NCBI RefSeq assembly: GCF_020102855.1
Contig: NZ_JADHZD010000006.1
Coordinates: 1 to 64,000 of the forward strand
Reading direction: 5' to 3'
DNA from: Nocardioides lacusdianchii
GTDB lineage: Bacteria > Actinomycetota > Actinomycetes > Propionibacteriales > Nocardioidaceae
Length of the DNA: 64,000 nt
A program made the translations under genes and the position numbers. The notes below the pieces were generated by a model. That model did no database searches and was not told where the DNA came from. It saw nothing but the letters and a program-made list of their open reading frames with translations. This document shows positions 58,825 to 64,000 of this stretch, piece by piece. How positions within the stretch are numbered: the stretch's first letter is position 1; every line of letters begins with the position of its first letter.

Positions 58825-59261
58825 GCCAGCCCCCGACGGTCCCCGGCTGGGACGACTACTTCCTCGGCATCGCCTCAGCCGTCTCGGCGCGCGCGAAGTG
58901 CACGCGCCGCCGCGTCGGCGCGGTGCTGACGATCGAGCACCGCATCATCGCCACGGGCTACAACGGCGCTGCGCCCGGCGAGGACGACTGCCTGGCCGGC
59001 GCCTGCCCGCGCGGCCGCCTCGGGTACGACGACGTGCCCGGGCTGGGTGACTACGACCGGCCCGGCACGCCCGGGTTCTGCATCGCCATCCACGCCGAGG
59101 TCAACGCGCTGCTGTTCGCCACCCGCGACACCAAGGGCGCCACGGCCTACATCACCGACCCGCCGTGCCCCGGCTGCCGCAAGGCGCTCGCCGCGGCCGG
59201 CGTGGTGCGTGCGGTGTGGCCCGACGGGGAGCACGACCGCGAGGGCCTCACTGCCTGGTGA
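58821..59261 (+). CDS. Deoxycytidylate deaminase-type enzyme
   Basis: 146 residues. Zinc-dependent deaminase: H-A-E-V-N-A-L near residue 92 (His ligand and catalytic Glu) and P-P-C-P-G-C near 113 (two Cys ligands). The N-terminal Y-F-L-G-I-A-S-A-V-S and the extra C-R-R-loop D-D-C-L-A-G-A-C-P-R-G-R match dCMP deaminase/ComEB-type enzymes, which make dUMP for thymidylate synthesis. GTG start. Tail to tail with the next gene. Confidence 0.9.
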   Translation: MSQPPTVPGWDDYFLGIASAVSARAKCTRRRVGAVLTIEHRIIATGYNGAAPGEDDCLAGACPRGRLGYDDVPGLGDYDRPGTPGFCIAIHAEVNALLFATRDTKGATAYITDPPCPGCRKALAAAGVVRAVWPDGEHDREGLTAW

Positions 59262-59705
59262 CTACCGCACCCAGACCAGCTCGTCGGACTCCCACTTCGC
59301 CAGCGCCACCGGCACCAGGCTCGCCATCGCCTCGCCGGGGGTGAGCGGCCGGAGGTCGGCGGCGTGCTCGGCGCCGTAGGCCTGGCCGACCTCGTTGTTG
59401 TGCGCGTCCACCCGCGAGTCCTTCCGACTCGGAGTGCCGGCCTCCTGCGCGGCCGCGATCGTGCGGGCGGCGTCGAGCCCGAAGCGCGCCGTCAGGACGG
59501 CCTGCCACATGAAGTGCCGCATGGCGTTGGCGCGTCCGGGCACGCCCCGCCCGTGCTGGGCGGCGCTGGTCATCGCGTCGCGGGAGATGCGGAGCGCCTT
59601 GAGCGCGTCCGAGGTCCCCAGCCCTGCCTTCCGTGCGGCGACGTAGAGGCGCGGCACCGCGCTGGAGGAGTGGATGGCCTGGCCCAGGACGTCACCGAAA
59701 CCCAT
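59262..59705 (-). CDS. DUF6973-like protein
   Basis: 147 residues. The central motif R-A-N-A-M-R-H-F-M-W-Q and later D-A-H-N-N-E-V-G resemble DUF6973, a His/Asn motif family of uncertain function found alone or as a C-terminal domain of larger proteins, some with toxin-like or peptidase neighbours. Here it is a stand-alone protein without a signal peptide. ATG chosen at the first Met of this domain; longer frames run into the divergent peptidase gene. Confidence 0.65.
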   Translation of the reverse strand: MGFGDVLGQAIHSSSAVPRLYVAARKAGLGTSDALKALRISRDAMTSAAQHGRGVPGRANAMRHFMWQAVLTARFGLDAARTIAAAQEAGTPSRKDSRVDAHNNEVGQAYGAEHAADLRPLTPGEAMASLVPVALAKWESDELVWVR

Positions 59706-59730
59706 GGACACAGGGTGGCAGACTCCGGGG

Positions 59731-60747
59731 ATGGACATGCCGCTGCGCTTCCCGCGCCCGCTCCGTCCCGGCGACCGCATCGGTGTCACCTCGCCGTCGG
59801 CCGGGGTGGCGGGCGCTGCCGCTGCGCGCATCGACTTCTGCGTCGGATGGCTCCGCGAGCGTGGGTACGACGTCGTGGTGGGGGAGTGCATGGACGGCAC
59901 CGGCCTGACGTCCGCGCCGGCGGCTGCGCGCGCCGCCGAGCTCACCCGGATGCTCGCCGACCCCGACGTCGCGTGCGTCGTCCCCCCGTGGGGCGGCGAG
60001 ACCGCCATCGACCTGGTCGACCTCCTGGACTGGGACACCCTCGCTGCGGCCGAGCCGACGTGGCTGGTCGGCTTCTCGGACCTCTCCACGGTCCTGCTCC
60101 CGATCACCACCAGCCTGGGGTGGGCCACGGTCCACGGCGACAACCTCGCGGACACGCCGTACGCCGTCCCCGACGGGCTGCTGCACTGGCTCGACCTCGT
60201 CAGCGGCCCGGGCCCGTTCGTCCAGCGCGACTCAGGGGTCGTCACCGACTGGTGGCGCTTCGAGGAGGACCCGCTCGCCACGACGTGGAAGCACGTGGGC
60301 ACGGGCGCCTGGGAGCTCCACGGGGGTGGCAGCCTCGACACGTCGGCGAGGCTCGTCGGCGGCTGCATCGAGACGATCGGCCACCTCGCCGGGACGCCGT
60401 ACGGCGACGTGCGGGCCTGGGCGGAGGCGCTGGACGAGCCGACGATCGTCTACGTCGAGGCCTGCGAGGACCACGCCGTCGACATCTGCCGCTTCCTGCA
60501 CGGCATGAGGCTGGCGGGCTGGTTCGACCGCGCAGCGGCGGTGCTGGTGGGCAGCACCAGGGCGCCCGACCACCCCGACCTCACGCAGCGGCAGGCGGTG
60601 CTCGACGCGTTGGGCCGGCTCGACCTGCCGATCGTGTGGGACCTCGAGATCGGGCACGTGCCGCCGCACCTGCCGCTGGTCAACGGCGCCCTGGCGCGCG
60701 TGGTGGTCGACGGTGACCGCCACGAGATCACCCAGACCCTGGCCTGA
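59731..60747 (+). CDS. S66-family LD-carboxypeptidase (MccF-like)
   Basis: 338 residues. A start region R-I-G-V-T-S-P-S-A-G, then V-V-P-P-W-G-G-E and V-G-F-S-D-L-S with the nucleophilic serine, a V-E-A-C-E-D block with the acidic member and a late G-H-V-P-P-H with His. These are the S66 Ser-Glu-His triad regions. Members cleave the LD-bond of murein tetrapeptide or hydrolyse microcin C; MccF-like length fits better than LdcA. Short 25-bp gap with the divergent neighbour gene. Confidence 0.88.
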   Translation: MDMPLRFPRPLRPGDRIGVTSPSAGVAGAAAARIDFCVGWLRERGYDVVVGECMDGTGLTSAPAAARAAELTRMLADPDVACVVPPWGGETAIDLVDLLDWDTLAAAEPTWLVGFSDLSTVLLPITTSLGWATVHGDNLADTPYAVPDGLLHWLDLVSGPGPFVQRDSGVVTDWWRFEEDPLATTWKHVGTGAWELHGGGSLDTSARLVGGCIETIGHLAGTPYGDVRAWAEALDEPTIVYVEACEDHAVDICRFLHGMRLAGWFDRAAAVLVGSTRAPDHPDLTQRQAVLDALGRLDLPIVWDLEIGHVPPHLPLVNGALARVVVDGDRHEITQTLA

Positions 60748-60795
60748 TCCCGGCGGGGGTGGCCGCTGTCGGTGGCCCGTGGCAGGGTCGGTCCC

Positions 60796-61488
60796 ATGAG
60801 CGACCCGACCGCTGACCCGAAGGCACGCCTGTCCCACGACGACCTCCTCGCGGCAGGCCTCGACGACTGGCGCGTGGTGCTCAACCGGCTCCGGGCACGC
60901 TTCCGCACCGGCGACTTCGCGACCGGTGTGGCCCTGGTGGACCGGATCGGCGCGGCCGCCGACGAGGCAGACCACCACCCGGACGTCTCGCTGACCTATC
61001 CCGAGGTGATCGTCACCCTGTCCAGCCACGACGTCGGCGGCATCACCAGCCGCGACGTCGACCTCGCGCGTCGGATCAGCGGCTTCGCCGCCGAGCTGGG
61101 CGCCACGGCGGACGTCTCCGGGCTGACCCAGGTCGAGCCCGGGCTCGACACCGTGGACGGCGAGCGGCTCGCTCCGTTCTACGCCGCGCTCATCGGTGGC
61201 GAGGTCAAGGACGGCGAGCCCGTCGACCCGAGCGGTCAGGTCTCCACGCTGTGGTTCCAGGAGCCCGCGACGAGCGAGGACGAGACCGGGCCCGAGCTGC
61301 CCGAGCAGGACCACGACCAGCGCTGGCACCTCGACGTCTGGGTGCCGCACGACGAGGGGGAGCGGCGGCTGCAGGCCGTCCTCGACGCCGGGGGACGGCT
61401 GGTCAGCGACGCCGCTGCCCCGTCGTACTGGGTGATCGAGGACGCAGACGGCAATCGCTCGTGCATCTGCACCCCGCTGGACCGCTGA
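60796..61488 (+). CDS. Pterin-4a-carbinolamine dehydratase fused to a VOC domain
   Basis: 230 residues. Residues 1-105: PCD fold with D-H-H-P-D-V-S-L and L-S-S-H-D-V-G-G-I-T, the family's His-His-...His active-site pattern. Residues 115-230: a VOC/glyoxalase-like domain (Y-A-A-L-I-G-G, W-H-L-D-V-W-V, W-V-I-E-D-A-D-G-N). PCD recycles the 4a-hydroxypterin made by aromatic hydroxylases; no such hydroxylase is nearby. The fusion itself recurs in actinobacteria. ATG at 60796. Confidence 0.88.
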   Translation: MSDPTADPKARLSHDDLLAAGLDDWRVVLNRLRARFRTGDFATGVALVDRIGAAADEADHHPDVSLTYPEVIVTLSSHDVGGITSRDVDLARRISGFAAELGATADVSGLTQVEPGLDTVDGERLAPFYAALIGGEVKDGEPVDPSGQVSTLWFQEPATSEDETGPELPEQDHDQRWHLDVWVPHDEGERRLQAVLDAGGRLVSDAAAPSYWVIEDADGNRSCICTPLDR

Positions 61489-61510
61489 CCACGCCCGCCT
61501 TGCCACATCG

Positions 61511-61537
61511 TGGGACTCGTGTTCCACATGTTGGGAC
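61511..61537 (+). repeat. Direct repeat before the ilvB leader
   Basis: TGGGAC occurs at 61511-61516 and 61532-61537, 21 bases apart (two helical turns), in the 100 bases before the leader peptide. Possible binding site for a regulator on one face of the DNA. Confidence 0.35.
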
Positions 61538-61588
61538 GACTGTCACACTTGCTTGACGCCGGAGGCTCCCGGCGACGACGGTTGTCGC

Positions 61589-61630
61589 ATGCGCACCGAG
61601 ATTCTTGTACGCACGCGACGCGTGAGCTGA
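61589..61630 (+). CDS. ilvB leader peptide (branched-chain attenuation)
   Basis: A 13-codon frame, [13 protein letters not shown] then TGA, contains Ile-Leu-Val in a row, the sensor codons for branched-chain amino acids. Equivalent leader peptides starting M-R-T are known before ilvB in streptomycetes. When Ile, Leu or Val tRNAs are scarce, the ribosome stalls and the downstream terminator is avoided. Confidence 0.85.
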   Translation: MRTEILVRTRRVS

Positions 61631-61657
61631 GGCCCCAGGCCGCAGGCACACGCGTCA

Positions 61658-61690
61658 CCCCTCGTCGCCCACCGGGCCGAGGGGTTTTTT
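61658..61690 (+). terminator. Intrinsic terminator/attenuator of ilvB
   Basis: CCCCTCG (61658-61664) pairs with CGAGGGG (61678-61684), extended by loop GC pairs, followed by six T residues. It is one of few hairpins here with a real T-run and lies between the leader peptide and ilvB, so it can abort transcription when the amino acids are plentiful. Confidence 0.85.
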
Positions 61691-61719
61691 GTTGGGCCGA
61701 ACACGACGGAAGAAGAACC

Positions 61720-63477
61720 ATGACGGAGCAGGGCGGACAGGGCAGCGGATCGGTCACGGGAGCGCAGAGCCTCGTGACGTCCCTGGAGGCGGCCGGCGTG
61801 ACCGACATCTTCGGCATCCCCGGCGGCGCGATCCTCCCGGCGTACGACCCGCTGATGGACTCCACGCGGATCCGGCACATCTTGGTCCGCCACGAGCAGG
61901 GTGCCGGGCACGCCGCGCAGGGGTACGCCTCGGCGACCGGACGCGTCGGGGTCTGCATGGCCACCTCGGGGCCGGGCGCGACCAACCTGGTGACGCCGCT
62001 GGCCGACGCGCACATGGACTCGGTGCCGATGGTCGCCGTCACCGGCCAGGTCGGCGCCGCGATGATCGGCACCGACGCCTTCCAGGAGGCCGACATCCGC
62101 GGCATCACGATGCCGATCACCAAGCACAACTTCCTGGTCACCAACCCGGCCGACATCCCGCGCACCATCGCCGAGGCCTTCCACATCGCCTCCACCGGTC
62201 GCCCCGGCCCGGTGCTGGTCGACGTCGCGAAGTCGGCGCTGCAGGCGCAGACCACCTTCGCCTGGCCGACCGAGCTGCAGCTGCCGGGCTACCGGCCCGT
62301 CACCACGCCCCACGCCAAGCAGATCAAGGAGGCCGTGCGCCTGATCCGCGAAGCCCGGCGCCCGGTGCTCTACGTCGGCGGTGGCGTCATCCGCGCCCGC
62401 GCATCGCGCGAGCTGGCCCAGCTGGCCGCGCTCACCGGCATCCCGGTCGTCACCACGCTGATGGCGCGCGGCGCCTTCCCCGACAGCAACCCGCAGCACC
62501 TCGGCATGCCCGGCATGCACGGCACGGTGGCGGCGGTCGCAGGCCTGCAGAAGAGCGACCTCATCATCAGCCTCGGAGCGCGCTTCGACGACCGGGTGAC
62601 GGGCAACCTTGACTCCTTCGCCCCCAACGCGCTGGTCATCCACGCCGACATCGACCCGGCCGAGATCGGCAAGAACCGCCACGCCGACGTGCCGATCGTG
62701 GGCGACTGCCGCGAGGTCATCGCCCAGCTCGTCGCGCTGCTGCAGGCCGAGGGCGCCGACGGTGACTACGAGTCCTGGGTCGCCTTCCTCGCCGGGCTGA
62801 AGAAGAGCTACCCGCTCGGCTACGACGCCCCCGCCGACGGCTCGCTGTCCCCGCAGTACGTCATCGAGCGGCTCGGTGCGATCGCCGGGCCCGAGACGAT
62901 CTTCACCTCGGGGGTCGGCCAGCACCAGATGTGGGCGGCCCACTTCATCGACTACGAGCGGCCCAACACGTGGCTGAACTCCGGTGGGCTCGGCACGATG
63001 GGCTTCTCGGTGCCGGCGGCCATGGGCGCCAAGGTCGGGATGCCCGACTCCACGGTCTGGGCGATCGACGGTGACGGGTGCTTCCAGATGACCAACCAGG
63101 AGCTCGCTACCTGCGCGATCAACGACATCCCGATCAAGGTCGCGATCATCAACAACGAGTCCCTCGGCATGGTGCGCCAGTGGCAGACGCTGTTCTACAA
63201 CGAGCGCTACTCCAACACCGACCTGCACTCCAAGCGGATCCCCGACTTCGTCAAGCTCGCCGACGCCTACGGCTGCGTGGGCCTGGCGTGCGAGTCTCCC
63301 GAGGAGGTCGACGCCACGATCGAGAAGGCGATGGCGATCGACGACCAGCCGGTCGTGGTCGACTTCCGCGTCCACCGCGACGCGATGGTGTGGCCGATGG
63401 TCGCCGCCGGCAGCAGCAACGACGAGATCCAGTACGCGCGCGACCTCGCGCCCCAGTTCGACGAGGATGACCTGTGA
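61720..63477 (+). CDS. ilvB: Acetolactate synthase large subunit
   Basis: 585 residues. Three-domain ThDP fold: F-G-I-P-G-G-A and the catalytic Glu in H-E-Q-G-A-G-H, FAD-binding middle domain, and [12 protein letters not shown] ThDP/Mg motif near 452. It condenses pyruvate with itself or with 2-ketobutyrate at the start of valine/leucine and isoleucine synthesis. ATG chosen after GGAAGAAG. Shares one base with ilvN. Confidence 0.97.
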   Translation: MTEQGGQGSGSVTGAQSLVTSLEAAGVTDIFGIPGGAILPAYDPLMDSTRIRHILVRHEQGAGHAAQGYASATGRVGVCMATSGPGATNLVTPLADAHMDSVPMVAVTGQVGAAMIGTDAFQEADIRGITMPITKHNFLVTNPADIPRTIAEAFHIASTGRPGPVLVDVAKSALQAQTTFAWPTELQLPGYRPVTTPHAKQIKEAVRLIREARRPVLYVGGGVIRARASRELAQLAALTGIPVVTTLMARGAFPDSNPQHLGMPGMHGTVAAVAGLQKSDLIISLGARFDDRVTGNLDSFAPNALVIHADIDPAEIGKNRHADVPIVGDCREVIAQLVALLQAEGADGDYESWVAFLAGLKKSYPLGYDAPADGSLSPQYVIERLGAIAGPETIFTSGVGQHQMWAAHFIDYERPNTWLNSGGLGTMGFSVPAAMGAKVGMPDSTVWAIDGDGCFQMTNQELATCAINDIPIKVAIINNESLGMVRQWQTLFYNERYSNTDLHSKRIPDFVKLADAYGCVGLACESPEEVDATIEKAMAIDDQPVVVDFRVHRDAMVWPMVAAGSSNDEIQYARDLAPQFDEDDL

Positions 63478-64000
63478 TGAACAAGCACACCCTGTCCGTC
63501 CTGGTCGAGAACAAGCCCGGCGTCCTGGCCCGCATCGCGGGGCTGTTCTCGCGCCGCGGCTTCAACATCGACAGCCTCGCCGTCGGCCCGACCGAGCACC
63601 CGGAGATCTCGCGGATGACCATCGTGGTCAACGTCGAGGAGTCCCCGCTCGAGCAGGTCACCAAGCAGCTCAACAAGCTGGTCGAGGTCATCAAGATCGT
63701 CGAGCTCGACGGCTCCGCCTCGGTCAACCGCGAGCTCCTGCTCGTCAAGGTCCGCGCCGACGCCACCACGCGCGGTGCGGTCCTCGACGCCGTCCAGCTG
63801 TTCCGCGCCAAGGTGGTCGACGTGGCGCCGGACGCCGTCACCGTCCAGGCCGTCGGCAACGCCGACAAGCTCGCCGACCTGCTCCGCGTGCTGGAGCCCT
63901 TCGGCATCCGCGAGCTCGTCCAGTCCGGCATGGTGGCGATCGGTCGCGGCTCGCGCTCGATCAGCGAGCGCCCGCAGCGCACCGTCACCGTCCCTGCCCC
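63477..64000 (+). CDS. ilvN: Acetolactate synthase small (regulatory) subunit, partial
   Basis: The frame runs off the window after about 174 codons; normal length is 160-175, so little is missing. N-terminal ACT domain (L-S-V-L-V-E-N-K-P-G-V-L-A-R-I-A-G-L-F) binds valine for feedback control, followed by the second ACT-like domain. Starts on the base where ilvB ends, so the two are translated together. Confidence 0.95.
   Translation, partial: MNKHTLSVLVENKPGVLARIAGLFSRRGFNIDSLAVGPTEHPEISRMTIVVNVEESPLEQVTKQLNKLVEVIKIVELDGSASVNRELLLVKVRADATTRGAVLDAVQLFRAKVVDVAPDAVTVQAVGNADKLADLLRVLEPFGIRELVQSGMVAIGRGSRSISERPQRTVTVPA

Overview
The window is high-GC, densely coded chromosomal DNA from an actinobacterium. 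Short intergenic gaps, many GTG starts, start/stop overlaps of the ATGA or GTGA type, the rne-rplU-rpmA-obgE-proB and gatCAB blocks, and an ilvB leader peptide of the actinobacterial kind all fit. Overall gene content suggests a Nocardioides-like member of the Propionibacteriales, but this is inferred from gene types and not from a marker gene search. No rRNA, tRNA, CRISPR array or prophage was recognised.

Layout. 1-13.3 kb: a surface-polysaccharide region. The 3' end of an IS481-family transposase at the window edge interrupts a glycosyltransferase. It is followed by a WsaF-like glycosyltransferase, an OafA-type acyltransferase, large membrane proteins, a methyltransferase, a flippase-like protein, a GT4 glycosyltransferase, two GT2 enzymes and a DUF2304 partner. 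13.4-21.3 kb: a housekeeping block (TIGR03936 protein, RNase E/G, L21, L27, Obg, ProB). 21.3-26.9 kb: accessory genes, with a frameshifted gene, a DUF222/HNH protein behind a probable LexA box, a methyltransferase of unlike codon use, MazG-like and HIT proteins, a nucleotidyltransferase and a lipoprotein peptidase. 26.9-31.2 kb: cysteine desulfurase, MnmA, a serine hydrolase and a MetE-like protein in one run. 31.2-34.3 kb: hydrolase, drug-type MFS exporter and its TetR regulator behind a perfect 21-bp palindrome. 34.4-41.3 kb: ligA, an RTX-repeat protein and gatCAB.

41.4-49.5 kb is the most interesting part. A cobalamin riboswitch, with a hairpin that would hide the Shine-Dalgarno sequence, precedes a five-gene run: a secreted alpha/alpha-toroid (prenyltransferase-like) protein, a membrane-anchored DUF4430 protein, and the T, A (two ABC domains fused) and S parts of an ECF transporter. 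A paralogue of the toroid protein lies just upstream with its own signals. The toroid and DUF4430 folds correspond to the alpha and beta domains of animal intrinsic factor and transcobalamin, so this looks like a two-gene, cell-surface version of a cobalamin-capture protein feeding an ECF vitamin transporter.

49.5-61.5 kb: mixed metabolism (PQQ-type sugar dehydrogenase lipoprotein, EamA exporter, PadR regulator, BNR-repeat protein, XRE regulator, ilvD, kynureninase, GNAT, VOC, dCMP-deaminase-type enzyme, an S66 peptidase, a pterin dehydratase-VOC fusion). 61.5-64 kb: ilvB and the start of ilvN behind a leader peptide and an intrinsic terminator, a classic attenuation arrangement; ilvN runs off the window.
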